A stretch of 34,401 bases of DNA from CAZUGH01 sp964619785 (GTDB taxonomy: Bacteria; Bacillota; Clostridia; Lachnospirales; Lachnospiraceae): assembly GCA_964619785.1 (NCBI GenBank), contig CAZUGH010000014.1:1-34401 (forward strand), written 5' to 3'. Of the stretch, positions 16,423 to 25,131 are shown piece by piece. Positions within the stretch are counted from its first letter, which is position 1, and each line of letters opens with the position of its first letter. The position numbers and the translations under genes were made by a program. The notes beneath the pieces are model-generated. The model was not told the origin of the DNA. It made no database searches and worked only from the letters and a program-made list of their open reading frames with translations.

Positions 16423-18105
16423 ATGCAGTTAACAGGATCTCAAATCATCATGGAATGCTTGCTTGAGCAAGGCGTTGATACAGTGTTTGGTTATCCCGGA
16501 GGAACAATCCTCAATGTTTATGATGAATTGTATCGATATAAGGACAAGATACGTCATATACTGACATCACATGAACAGGGAGCTTCCCATGCAGCAGATG
16601 GTTATGCGAGGGCAACAGGACGTGTGGGTGTATGTATGGCAACAAGTGGTCCCGGAGCTACAAATTTAGTTACGGGTATCGCAACAGCTTATATGGACTC
16701 TGTTCCGATGGTTGCGATTACATGTAACGTAACCGTACCGATGCTTGGTAAGGATAGTTTTCAGGAAGTTGACATTGCAGGAGTGACAATGCCGATTACA
16801 AAGCATAGTTTTATTGTCAAAGATATTGATAAATTGGCAGAGGTTATGCGTCGAGCATTCAAGATTGCTCAGACAGGAAGACCCGGTCCTGTTTTGGTTG
16901 ATATTACAAAAGACGTAACAGCAGCAAAGGCGAATTACAAACCAGTAACACCAGAACGAATCGTTCGTAAAACAGATACAGTACAGGAAAAAGATATCGA
17001 GACTGCGATAAAAGCAATCAAGAAAGCAAAAAAACCAATGATTTTTGTTGGTGGTGGTGCGGTCATATCGGGAGCTTCTGCAGAACTTACTGAGTTTGTT
17101 AAAAAGGTCGATTCTCCAGTATGTGATAGTTTAATGGGAAAAGGCGCTTTTGATGGCACTGATGATTATTATACAGGCATGCTTGGTATGCATGGAACGA
17201 AGACGTCTAATCTGTCTGTAACAGAATGTGATCTTTTGATTGCTTTAGGTGTTAGGTTCTCGGATCGTGTAACTGGTAATGCGAAGAAGTTTGCTTACAA
17301 TGCCAAGATTCTTCAAATTGATGTAGATGCTGCAGAAATCAACAAAAATATTCGTGTTGATTATAGTATTGTTGGTGACTTGAAGTCGGTATTAGAAATC
17401 TTAAACAAGAAGCTTGAAAATCAGTATCACAAAGAGTGGATTGACAAGATTATGGCTAGAAAATCCGCTTTGCCAATGACTTATTCTGACCAGGGACTGA
17501 CAGGACCATATATTATTGAACGTATTGATGCTTTAACAAATGGTGATGCCATTCTGACGACAGATGTTGGTCAGCATCAGATGTGGGCTGCGCAGTATTT
17601 TCATTATAAGAATCCACGCTCCTTTATATCATCGGGTGGTATGGGAACAATGGGATATGGACTTGGTGCTTGTATTGGTGCCAAAGTTGGAATGCCAGAC
17701 CGTATTGTAATGAATATTGCAGGCGATGGATGTTTCCGTATGAATATGAATGAGATTGCAACAGCTACGAGATATAATATCCCAATCATTCAGGTTGTAT
17801 TTAATAATCATGCACTAGGTATGGTTCGACAGTGGCAGACGCTATTCTATGGCAAACGTTATTCGAATACCATACTAGAAGATAAGGTGGACTATTGTAA
17901 AGTGGCAGAAGCAATGGGTGCTAAGGCAATCCGCGTCACCAAAAAAGAAGAAGTGGATGCCGCATTTCAGAAGGCAATTAAAGCAGGTGAGCCAGTATTA
18001 ATTGAGTGCGTGATTGATCATGATGAAAAAGTATTCCCAATGGTTGCACCAGGAGCACCAATCGAAGAAGTTTTTGATGAACAAGATATCAAGAAAGAAG
18101 TTTGA
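16423..18105 (+). CDS. ilvB: Acetolactate synthase, large (catalytic) subunit
   Basis: This 560-residue thiamine-diphosphate enzyme condenses pyruvate with pyruvate or 2-ketobutyrate, the first committed step of valine and isoleucine synthesis. The catalytic Glu is E51 in SHEQGASHAADGYARATG. The FAD-related central domain and the ThDP/Mg2+ motif GDGCFRMN, followed about 21 residues later by FNNHALGMV, are visible. GAAAGAGGTG is the ribosome site. The usual downstream partner, the ACT-domain regulatory subunit IlvN/IlvH, is absent; serC follows. Feedback by valine would need a subunit encoded elsewhere, perhaps near ilvC to the left of the window. The TGA stop lies inside the next promoter. 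Confidence 0.95.
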   Translation: MQLTGSQIIMECLLEQGVDTVFGYPGGTILNVYDELYRYKDKIRHILTSHEQGASHAADGYARATGRVGVCMATSGPGATNLVTGIATAYMDSVPMVAITCNVTVPMLGKDSFQEVDIAGVTMPITKHSFIVKDIDKLAEVMRRAFKIAQTGRPGPVLVDITKDVTAAKANYKPVTPERIVRKTDTVQEKDIETAIKAIKKAKKPMIFVGGGAVISGASAELTEFVKKVDSPVCDSLMGKGAFDGTDDYYTGMLGMHGTKTSNLSVTECDLLIALGVRFSDRVTGNAKKFAYNAKILQIDVDAAEINKNIRVDYSIVGDLKSVLEILNKKLENQYHKEWIDKIMARKSALPMTYSDQGLTGPYIIERIDALTNGDAILTTDVGQHQMWAAQYFHYKNPRSFISSGGMGTMGYGLGACIGAKVGMPDRIVMNIAGDGCFRMNMNEIATATRYNIPIIQVVFNNHALGMVRQWQTLFYGKRYSNTILEDKVDYCKVAEAMGAKAIRVTKKEEVDAAFQKAIKAGEPVLIECVIDHDEKVFPMVAPGAPIEEVFDEQDIKKEV

Positions 18106-18130
18106 CAAACGACAATGTAAAATCTATAAT
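18102..18130 (+). promoter_or_regulatory. Sigma-A promoter of serC-serA overlapping the ilvB stop codon
   Basis: A consensus TTGACA (18102-18107), a 17-bp spacer and TATAAT (18125-18130). The TGA of ilvB (18103-18105) is inside the -35. The match is the strongest promoter in the window. No terminator separates it from ilvB, so readthrough and interference are both possible. Confidence 0.9.
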
Positions 18131-18168
18131 AAATCTTAATAGATAAAAAAATTTAGGAGGTTTTAACA

Positions 18169-19251
18169 GTGGCTAGAGTGTACAATTTTTCAGCAGGACC
18201 GGCCGTATTGCCGGAAGAGGTATTAAAAGAAGCAGCAGATGAGATGTTAGACTATCAGGGAACTGGTATGTCAGTTATGGAGATGAGTCATCGTTCCGCA
18301 GCATTCTCAGAGATTATTGAGACAGCAGAGAAAGACTTAAGAGAACTGATGAACATCCCAGATAATTACAAGGTATTGTTCTTACAGGGCGGTGCATCAC
18401 AGCAGTTTGCTATGATTCCAATGAACCTGATGAAGAACGGTGTTGCTGACTATATCATCACAGGTCAGTGGGCTAAGAAGGCATATCAGGAAGCACAGAA
18501 GTATGGTAAGGCAAATGCCGTTGCATCTTCTGCAGATGAGACATTTTCATATATTCCAGATTGCTCCGATTTACCAATTGATGATGATGCAGATTATGTA
18601 TATATCTGTGAGAACAACACCATTTATGGTACAAAATATAAGACCCTTCCAAATACTAAGGGCAAGACATTAGTTGCAGATGTATCCTCATGCTTCTTAT
18701 CTGAGCCTGTTGATGTTAGCAAGTATGGTGTAATCTATGGTGGAGTTCAGAAAAATATTGGACCAGCCGGTATGGTTATTGTAATTATTCGTGAAGACTT
18801 AATTACAGAAGATGTTTTAGAGGGAACACCTACGATGCTTACATATAAGACACATTCTGATGCAAAATCTCTTTATAATACACCACCAGCATATGGTATC
18901 TATATCTGTGGTAAAGTATTTAAGTGGCTCAAGAAGATGGGCGGCTTAAGTGAGATGAAGAAGAGAAATGAAGAAAAAGCCAAGATTCTCTATGACTTCT
19001 TAGATTCTAGCGAATTGTTCAAGGGTACTGTACGTAAGGAAGATCGTTCTCTTATGAATGTACCATTTGTAACAGGTGATGCTGACTTAGATGCTAAGTT
19101 TGTAAAAGAGTCGAAAGCTGCTGGCTTTGAGAACTTAAAAGGACATCGTACCGTTGGTGGTATGAGAGCAAGTATTTACAATGCTATGCCTAAAGCTGGT
19201 GTAGAAGCACTTGTTGAATTTATGAAGAAGTTTGAAGCTGAGAATAAATAA
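18169..19251 (+). CDS. serC: Phosphoserine aminotransferase
   Basis: This is a 360-residue PLP enzyme making 3-phosphoserine from 3-phosphohydroxypyruvate and glutamate; it can also act in pyridoxal phosphate synthesis. The N-terminus RVYNFSAGPAVLPEEVL is diagnostic. The PLP lysine is K195 in GGVQKNIGPAGM, and the C-terminal HRTVGGMRASIYNA segment binds the substrate phosphate. GTG is the start, 8 bases after a perfect AGGAGG. serA follows 20 bases after the stop, so two steps of serine synthesis are co-transcribed from their own promoter. A serB phosphatase is not present here. Confidence 0.97.
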   Translation: MARVYNFSAGPAVLPEEVLKEAADEMLDYQGTGMSVMEMSHRSAAFSEIIETAEKDLRELMNIPDNYKVLFLQGGASQQFAMIPMNLMKNGVADYIITGQWAKKAYQEAQKYGKANAVASSADETFSYIPDCSDLPIDDDADYVYICENNTIYGTKYKTLPNTKGKTLVADVSSCFLSEPVDVSKYGVIYGGVQKNIGPAGMVIVIIREDLITEDVLEGTPTMLTYKTHSDAKSLYNTPPAYGIYICGKVFKWLKKMGGLSEMKKRNEEKAKILYDFLDSSELFKGTVRKEDRSLMNVPFVTGDADLDAKFVKESKAAGFENLKGHRTVGGMRASIYNAMPKAGVEALVEFMKKFEAENK

Positions 19252-19271
19252 AGTTATTATTGGAGGATGTT

Positions 19272-20435
19272 ATGGCTATTAATGTAAACTGTCTAAATCC
19301 AATTGCAAAGATTGGTTTGGATTTATTTGATGAGAATTATACAATAAGTGATGACTATGCAAGTGCTGAAGCTGTTTTGGTTCGTAGTGCTGCAATGCAT
19401 GACATGGAGTTATCTGATAATCTTCTTGCTGTAGCAAGAGCAGGTGCGGGTGTCAACAACATTCCACTTGATAAATGTGCAGATAAAGGAATTGTTGTAT
19501 TTAATACACCTGGTGCAAACGCAAATGGTGTAAAAGAATTAGTTCTATCTGGTATGCTGATGGCTGCTCGTGATATCGTTGGTGGTATCGAGTGGGTAAA
19601 AGCAAATAAAGCAGATGAAACAATCAATAAATCAATGGAAAAAGCAAAGAAAAATTTTGCAGGAACTGAGATTCAGGGCAAAAAGCTTGGAGTTATTGGT
19701 TTAGGAGCCATCGGTGTATTGGTTGCCAATGCAGCAAACCGTCTTGGTATGGAAGTATATGGTTGTGATCCATTTCTTTCTGTTGAACATGCGTTAAATC
19801 TTTCTCGTGATATAACACTTGTGAAGTCGAATGATGAGATTTTTAGCACTTGTGATTATATCACAGTACATGTTCCTTTGATGGATGCTACAAAAGGAAT
19901 GTTCAACAAGGAAGCATTTGATCAGATGAACGGAACTGTCATCTTGAATTATTCTCGAGACACACTAGTTAATGATGACGATATGAAAGATGCATTGGCA
20001 TCTGGTAAGGTTAAGAAGTATGTAACCGATTTCCCTAATGCGAAGACAGCTAATATGGATGGTGTGATTGCTACACCTCATCTTGGTGCATCAACAGAAG
20101 AGTCAGAAGATAATTGTGCTGTAATGGCAGTAAAAGAGCTTCGTGCTTACATTGAAGATGGTTCTATTCTTAATTCAGTAAATTATCCAAACTGTGATGC
20201 TGGCAAGCTCACAACAAAGGGTCGTTTTACTGTTTGTCATAAGAATATACCAAATATGCTTACACAGTTTACTGGTGTATTTTCAGCAGAGGGAATCAAT
20301 ATTGAGACAATGATTAACAAGAGTAAAGGTGATTATGCTTATTCTGTCTTTGATATTGAAGTAGAACCAACAGAGGAATTTGCACAGAAGTTAAATGCAA
20401 TTGATGGAGTATTAAAAGTACGTGTAATCAAATAA
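19272..20435 (+). CDS. serA: D-3-phosphoglycerate dehydrogenase
   Basis: This 387-residue enzyme oxidises 3-phosphoglycerate with NAD+, the entry step of serine synthesis. The nucleotide-binding motif GVIGLGAIGVLVANAANRLG sits in the middle. The substrate domain shows ARAGAGVNNIPLD and NTPGANANGVKELVL. The catalytic His is in TPHLGASTEESEDNCA, and the catalytic Arg is probably in NYSRDTLV. A C-terminal ACT domain of about 70 residues suggests serine feedback. I chose ATG 19272 because GGAGG at 19262-19266 is its ribosome site; a TTG at 19260 upstream overlaps that site. The normal family member without the extra ASB domain is similar in length. Confidence 0.96.
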   Translation: MAINVNCLNPIAKIGLDLFDENYTISDDYASAEAVLVRSAAMHDMELSDNLLAVARAGAGVNNIPLDKCADKGIVVFNTPGANANGVKELVLSGMLMAARDIVGGIEWVKANKADETINKSMEKAKKNFAGTEIQGKKLGVIGLGAIGVLVANAANRLGMEVYGCDPFLSVEHALNLSRDITLVKSNDEIFSTCDYITVHVPLMDATKGMFNKEAFDQMNGTVILNYSRDTLVNDDDMKDALASGKVKKYVTDFPNAKTANMDGVIATPHLGASTEESEDNCAVMAVKELRAYIEDGSILNSVNYPNCDAGKLTTKGRFTVCHKNIPNMLTQFTGVFSAEGINIETMINKSKGDYAYSVFDIEVEPTEEFAQKLNAIDGVLKVRVIK

Positions 20436-20469
20436 TAAAACGTGATTTACTATATTTATGATAAGGAGG

Positions 20470-20508
20470 CAACGGTAGCGTTTATTAGTTACCGTTGTTT
20501 TCTTTTTT
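20470..20508 (+). terminator. Terminator between serA and folC
   Basis: A perfect 8-bp stem (CAACGGTA at 20470-20477 with TACCGTTG at 20490-20497) with a 12-base loop, then TTTCTTTTTT. The folC ribosome site begins at the next base (20509). A strong AAGGAGG (20463-20469) lies directly before the stem with no start codon at proper distance. Confidence 0.85.
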
Positions 20509-20518
20509 GAGGATGACT

Positions 20519-21769
20519 ATGAATTATCAAGAAGCAATGAGTTATATTGAAAAAGCAAACAAACGGGGAAGTGTTTATGGATTAGATACGATGAGAAAAT
20601 TACTTTCTTATCTAGACAATCCACAAGACAGACTTCAATTCATTCATGTTGGAGGAACCAATGGTAAGGGATCTGTATCCTCTTATATCGCTACTGTTTT
20701 AGCTAAGAATGGGAAAAAGGTTGGGAGATATGTGTCACCGACTGTATTTTCCTATCAAGAGAAGATACAATATCTTTCAGAGAACCAGATTATCATGATG
20801 AGCGAGGATGAGACAGCGGCAACTCTGACACAGGTTAAGACTTGTGTGGACCGAATGAAGGATGATGGATGTGCACTTCCTACCGTATTTGAGATAGAAA
20901 CAGCAATGGCATTTTTACTGTTTATTCAATGGAAAGTAGATGTTGTTGTGCTAGAGGTTGGATTAGGTGGCTTGTTAGATGCGACAAATGTTGTTCAAAA
21001 TGTAATCGCCACCGTGATTACACCGATTAGTGTGGATCATACAAGATTACTTGGTGATAGTGTTCTTAAGATTGCTAAGGAAAAGGCTGGAATAATTAAG
21101 GAGAATCACAAGGTATTCGCCATGCAAAAGGACCAAGAAGTGATTCGTCTGTTAGAAGAATATGCCATTTGTAAGCATGCTACGATTCACTTTGCAGACC
21201 CGAAGGCGGCAACAATTGAGGAAGCATCGGTAGAAAAGACTGTATTTTCCCTTGACAACACAAGATATACGACACACATGCCTGGACTTTATCAAGTTGA
21301 GAATGCAATGCTAGCAATTGAAGTATGTAAAGGTTTACAGCTGAGTTTTATTAAAGAGGGGATACAAGCTACGAGATGGCCAGGACGATTTGAAGTGATT
21401 GGTCAAAATCCACTCCTAATTATTGATGGAGCGCACAATGTGGCTGGGGCAAAGGCTCTGGGTGAAAGTATCCGCTGTTTGTTAAAGGGCAGAAAAATAT
21501 ATGGGATTTTTGGCGTTTTTGCCGATAAAGACTATGTAGGGATTGCTGCCGAAGTGGTGCCATTATTGACCGAAGTGGTTACGACGCAGGGAGAAGGGGA
21601 GAGAGGCCTCCCTCCAGAAAAGTTGGCGGAGGTATGTCGAACTTATTGTGAACAGGTTTCCGCTGCAAACAGTGCAAAAGAAGCGTTACAATATATGCGG
21701 GGGAAAACGGATAAAGAAGATGTGATATTGGCATTTGGTTCATTATCGTTCTTGAAAAAACTAATTTAG
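20519..21769 (+). CDS. folC: Folylpolyglutamate synthase / dihydrofolate synthase
   Basis: This 416-residue Mur-ligase-family enzyme adds glutamate to dihydropteroate and/or reduced folates with ATP. The P-loop GTNGKGS is at 46-52. The lid and domain interface ATVITPISVDHTRLLG and the C-terminal Rossmann motif IIDGAHNVAG are typical. ATG 20519 is preferred because GAGG lies 6 bases upstream. ATG 20513 overlaps it, and TTG 20495 sits in the terminator stem. It precedes the deacetylase by 18 bases. The remaining folate genes start 2 kb downstream, so folC is linked to but not in the same unit as folE-P-BK. Whether it has both activities cannot be told from sequence. Confidence 0.95.
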   Translation: MNYQEAMSYIEKANKRGSVYGLDTMRKLLSYLDNPQDRLQFIHVGGTNGKGSVSSYIATVLAKNGKKVGRYVSPTVFSYQEKIQYLSENQIIMMSEDETAATLTQVKTCVDRMKDDGCALPTVFEIETAMAFLLFIQWKVDVVVLEVGLGGLLDATNVVQNVIATVITPISVDHTRLLGDSVLKIAKEKAGIIKENHKVFAMQKDQEVIRLLEEYAICKHATIHFADPKAATIEEASVEKTVFSLDNTRYTTHMPGLYQVENAMLAIEVCKGLQLSFIKEGIQATRWPGRFEVIGQNPLLIIDGAHNVAGAKALGESIRCLLKGRKIYGIFGVFADKDYVGIAAEVVPLLTEVVTTQGEGERGLPPEKLAEVCRTYCEQVSAANSAKEALQYMRGKTDKEDVILAFGSLSFLKKLI

Positions 21770-21787
21770 TTACTTTGGAGGAAAAAC

Positions 21788-22762
21788 GTGAGAAAAAAAT
21801 TAATTGTAGTACTTATGATGATAGCAATGGTTATGCCATATCAGGCAATCAAAGCAGAAGAAAATGATGACAATACAATCAAGATTACAAGTATTCAACT
21901 TGAACAAAGTTTTGTTGCACTTCGATATGGAGAAACGAGTAAACTTGGCATAAACATGAAACCGAAAAAAGCCACGTATCGTGATGTGAAGTTTAAATCA
22001 ATGAATGATGACATGGTAACGGTATCGAAAAAGGGCGTTATAAAAGCAAAAAAAGACGGCATTGGGAAAAAGGTCAAAGTCATTGTATATTCCAGAGAAA
22101 ATGGTAAAATAAGAGATAGAGTATGGGTTCGCATCTTACCAAAGATTAATAAGGACAAGAAAATGATTGCATTAACCTTTGATGATGGTCCAAATGCAGT
22201 AAGTACCAACCGAATTGTGAATACATTAAAGGCAAATGGAGCTGTGGGAACATTTTTTGAATTAGGTTGTAATTTGGGTAAGCCTGAGAATCGTAAAGCA
22301 ATGAAGCGAGCATTTGACTTAGGAAACGAGATTGGGAGTCATACAATCAATCACAAAGACTTATTAAAACTGTCAGCAAAGGAAGCTTTGCAAGAAAATG
22401 AGAAATGTTTAGACGCACTTGAGCGACTCACAGGAACGAGACCGACCTTGATGAGACCGCCTTATGGTGCAGCGAATGCAAGCTTAGGTGGAATTCTCAA
22501 AATGCCGATGATTCTATGGTCTGTAGATACACTAGATTGGGATACGCTAGACCCAGTAAAGACATACCATAGTGCCATGACAGTTCGGGATGGTGGGATT
22601 GTATTAATGCACAGTATCTATACACAGACAGCAGATGCGGTAGAGAAAATTGTGCCTGCACTGAAAAAAAAGGGATTTCAGTTCGTAACAGTAAGTGAAT
22701 TATACCGATATAAGGGTGTAAAAATGAAGAATGGCAAAATATATAATGGCATTCGTTCATAA
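21788..22762 (+). CDS. Secreted polysaccharide deacetylase (NodB/CE4) with N-terminal Big_2-like domain
   Basis: A 324-residue exported protein. The signal peptide covers residues 1-23 (hydrophobic IVVLMMIAMVMPY, AxA-like cleavage after IKA). Residues 33-117 form a Big_2-like domain with TVSKKGVIKAKKDG, related in pattern to the domains of the surface protein at 9856. Residues 125-312 are the NodB domain: TFDDGP with D132/D133, the metal histidines H185 and H189 in SHTINH, RPPYG (223-227), D247 in SVDTLDW and H275 in LMHS. All catalytic motifs are intact, so it should be active on N-acetylated glycans, most likely peptidoglycan; the substrate is inference. GTG start after TGGAGGAAAAAC. Confidence 0.94.
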   Translation: MRKKLIVVLMMIAMVMPYQAIKAEENDDNTIKITSIQLEQSFVALRYGETSKLGINMKPKKATYRDVKFKSMNDDMVTVSKKGVIKAKKDGIGKKVKVIVYSRENGKIRDRVWVRILPKINKDKKMIALTFDDGPNAVSTNRIVNTLKANGAVGTFFELGCNLGKPENRKAMKRAFDLGNEIGSHTINHKDLLKLSAKEALQENEKCLDALERLTGTRPTLMRPPYGAANASLGGILKMPMILWSVDTLDWDTLDPVKTYHSAMTVRDGGIVLMHSIYTQTADAVEKIVPALKKKGFQFVTVSELYRYKGVKMKNGKIYNGIRS

Positions 22763-22785
22763 CAAAATTTGAAAAGAGGAACAAT

Positions 22786-23676
22786 ATGACAGATCGAAGA
22801 TTTGCAGTTTTAATTGATTCAGATAATATTTCACAGAAGTATTGTCAGTACATACTTGATGAAATCGCCGAGTATGGAATCGCTACTTACAAGAGGATAT
22901 ATGGAGATTGGACAAACCCAAGAAACAATTGGAAAGAGGTTTTGCTAAAACATTCAATCAGTCCGATACAACAATATAGTTATACAACAGGCAAGAATGC
23001 GACGGATTCAGCTATGATAATTGATGCGATGGACATTTTATACACAGGACATGTTGAAGGTTTCTGTATCGTATCTTCTGACAGTGATTTTACAAGACTG
23101 GCAGCTCGTCTTAGAGAGTCTGGAATGATGGTGATAGGTATGGGAGAGAAGAAGACCCCAGAACCATTTCGTGTGGCTTGTGAGAAGTTTATTTATCTAG
23201 ATGTGTTAGCTGATGAAGATGTGGAAAGTGATGATACACAGGACAAGGCAGTCATTGGAGAAGCGATTATCAAGATTATTACAGAGAATGAGAATAAATC
23301 GCGCAAGACAGGAATTGGAGAAGTTGGTAGCCGCTTGAGCAAAATCTATTCCGATTTTGATGTACGTAATTATGGTTATGCAAAACTATCTACTTTCCTT
23401 GAAAGCTTTGGCTCTATTAAGTTAGAGAAGCAGGACAGTACTTATTATGTATCAATGGTTACAAAGAAGCAACCAGAGAAAAACATCGAGCAGAAGGTAC
23501 TTGAAATCTTGAAGTCTGCGAAGAAGAATACGATGAATGTAGGAGAACTATCGCAGAAGCTAAAGGAAGAGATTCCAGGATTCCATATTCGGGATTATGG
23601 TTATTCGAAATTCAAGAAATTCTTAGAGAGTTTTTCGTCAATTCAAGTAAAAGAACAGAACGTTTCAATCAAATAG
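22786..23676 (+). CDS. NYN-domain (LabA/DUF88) protein with two OST-HTH/LOTUS-like domains
   Basis: This is a 296-residue cytosolic protein. Residues 5-142 form a NYN (PIN-like) nuclease domain with acidic residues D11 and D13 (LIDSDNIS), D74 and D80 in ATDSAMIIDAMD, and D99/D101 in VSSDSDFTRLAARLRESG; this is the usual acidic metal site. Residues about 155-225 and 233-296 are two winged-helix repeats resembling OST-HTH/LOTUS. Each has an FxVRNYGYAKLSTFLESF or FHIRDYGYSKFKKFLESF core. By family knowledge LOTUS domains bind RNA, notably G-rich or structured RNA, and NYN domains are RNases, so an RNA-processing role is inferred. It follows the deacetylase by 23 bases. The substrate is unknown. 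Confidence 0.88.
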   Translation: MTDRRFAVLIDSDNISQKYCQYILDEIAEYGIATYKRIYGDWTNPRNNWKEVLLKHSISPIQQYSYTTGKNATDSAMIIDAMDILYTGHVEGFCIVSSDSDFTRLAARLRESGMMVIGMGEKKTPEPFRVACEKFIYLDVLADEDVESDDTQDKAVIGEAIIKIITENENKSRKTGIGEVGSRLSKIYSDFDVRNYGYAKLSTFLESFGSIKLEKQDSTYYVSMVTKKQPEKNIEQKVLEILKSAKKNTMNVGELSQKLKEEIPGFHIRDYGYSKFKKFLESFSSIQVKEQNVSIK

Positions 23677-23681
23677 GAAAC

Positions 23682-23710
23682 TTGCGAACCGCATGGGAAC
23701 ATGATATAAT
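23682..23710 (+). promoter_or_regulatory. Promoter of folE-folP-folBK-pheA
   Basis: The -35 is TTGCGA (23682-23687), the spacer 17 bp and the -10 TATAAT (23705-23710) with an extended TGA. It starts 6 bases after the NYN gene stop; no terminator lies between. Confidence 0.82.
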
Positions 23711-23732
23711 GCTTTCTTAAAGGGGGCTTATC

Positions 23733-24284
23733 ATGAATCAGGAAAAGATTACCCAGGCGGTTCGTTTATTTTTAGAAGGAATCGGTGAAGATATAGAACG
23801 AGAAGGTTTACAGGATACACCTGTTAGAATCGCTAACATGTGTGAGGAAATCTTCGGTGGACTTGATAAGGATGCCAAAGAGCATCTAAGTAAAACTTTC
23901 ACATCGGATCATGAAGATATGGTGATTGAGAAAGACATCACCTTTTATTCCGTATGCGAGCATCATTTGCTCCCATTTTATGGCAAGGTTCATATTGGAT
24001 ATATGGCAAATGGTAAGGTGGTTGGTTTAAGCAAGTTAGCAAGAACTGTTGAGGTTTATGCGAGAAGACCACAGATACAAGAGCAGCTGACACATCAGAT
24101 TGCTCAAGCAATTATGACAGAATTGAAGCCAGATGGTGTCATTGTAATGATTGAAGCGGAGCATATGTGCATGACGATGCGTGGCATTAAAAAGCCTGGT
24201 ACTCAGACGGTTACTTATGCGACAGAGGGTTGCTTTCAAGAAGACAAGGAATTACAACATAGATTTTTCGATTTAGTACGCTAA
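23733..24284 (+). CDS. folE: GTP cyclohydrolase I
   Basis: This 183-residue enzyme converts GTP to 7,8-dihydroneopterin triphosphate, the first step of folate synthesis. Zinc ligands are C75 and H78 in CEHHLLPFYGKVHIGY and C146 in EHMCMTMRG, with the spacing of the family. The substrate loop GLSKLARTVEVYARRPQIQEQLT is also conserved. AAAGGGGG is the ribosome site. It is the first gene of a folate operon: folP follows after 3 bases. No alaS or nadE neighbour is present. Confidence 0.97.
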   Translation: MNQEKITQAVRLFLEGIGEDIEREGLQDTPVRIANMCEEIFGGLDKDAKEHLSKTFTSDHEDMVIEKDITFYSVCEHHLLPFYGKVHIGYMANGKVVGLSKLARTVEVYARRPQIQEQLTHQIAQAIMTELKPDGVIVMIEAEHMCMTMRGIKKPGTQTVTYATEGCFQEDKELQHRFFDLVR

Positions 24285-24287
24285 GAA

Positions 24288-25109
24288 ATGAGAGTAGACG
24301 ATATGCAGATTGGCAAGAAAGAGTTCGTAATGGGAACAAAAACTTATGTAATGGGTATTCTCAATGTGACACCCGATTCATTTTCTGATGGGGGCTTTCA
24401 CAATGGAACCGAGGATGCCTTGAGATTTGCCGAGAAGATGATTCGGGAAGGCGCAGATATCATTGATGTGGGTGGTGAGTCGACGAGACCAGGCCATGTT
24501 CAGATTGGTGATGAAGAGGAGATTAACCGTGTTGTCCCTGTGATTGAGCGTTTAAAGAAGGAATTTGACACACCTGTATCGATTGATACATATAAAGCAC
24601 CAGTTGCAAGAGAAGCGTTGATGGCAGGAGCAGATCTTTTAAACGATATATGGGGACTCAAGTATGATTCCGAGATGGCATCGGTGGCAAAGGAGTACGA
24701 TGTGCCGGTATGTCTGATGCATAATCGTGAGAAGCTAGATTACTCGGATTTTATGAGAGATGTCGTTCATGATTTAGAGGAATCAATCCAGATTGCATTA
24801 GAGGCAGATATTGCAAAGGACCGATTGATTTTAGACCCGGGTGTTGGTTTTGGAAAAACATATGAACAGAATCTTGAGGTGATGAATCATCTTGAAGATA
24901 TTGTCTCGATGGGTTACCCTGTTTTGCTTGCTACGTCGAGAAAAAGCGTGATTGGTCTGACACTAGATTTGCCAGTTGAGAAGCGTGAAGAAGGCACAAT
25001 TGCAACATCGGTATTAGGAGCGATGAAAGGGTGTAATTTTGTTCGTGTCCATGATGTTGAAGCAAATGTTAGGGCGTTAAAAATGGTGGATAAGATTTTA
25101 CATAGCTAG
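24288..25109 (+). CDS. folP: Dihydropteroate synthase
   Basis: This 273-residue TIM-barrel enzyme joins 6-hydroxymethyl-dihydropterin pyrophosphate to p-aminobenzoate and is the sulfonamide target. Signatures are ILNVTPDSFSDGG (24-36), VGGESTRPG (61-69), SIDTYKAPVA, LLNDIWG and the C-terminal VRVHDVEAN. The ATG at 24288 lies 3 bases after the folE stop with only a weak ribosome site; the ATG at 24303 in the same frame is an equal alternative and removes five residues. Coupling to folE is likely. I saw no insertion in the drug-contact loops that would obviously mark resistance. Confidence 0.96.
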   Translation: MRVDDMQIGKKEFVMGTKTYVMGILNVTPDSFSDGGFHNGTEDALRFAEKMIREGADIIDVGGESTRPGHVQIGDEEEINRVVPVIERLKKEFDTPVSIDTYKAPVAREALMAGADLLNDIWGLKYDSEMASVAKEYDVPVCLMHNREKLDYSDFMRDVVHDLEESIQIALEADIAKDRLILDPGVGFGKTYEQNLEVMNHLEDIVSMGYPVLLATSRKSVIGLTLDLPVEKREEGTIATSVLGAMKGCNFVRVHDVEANVRALKMVDKILHS

Positions 25110-25131
25110 ATTATGTGGAAATGAGGTATAT

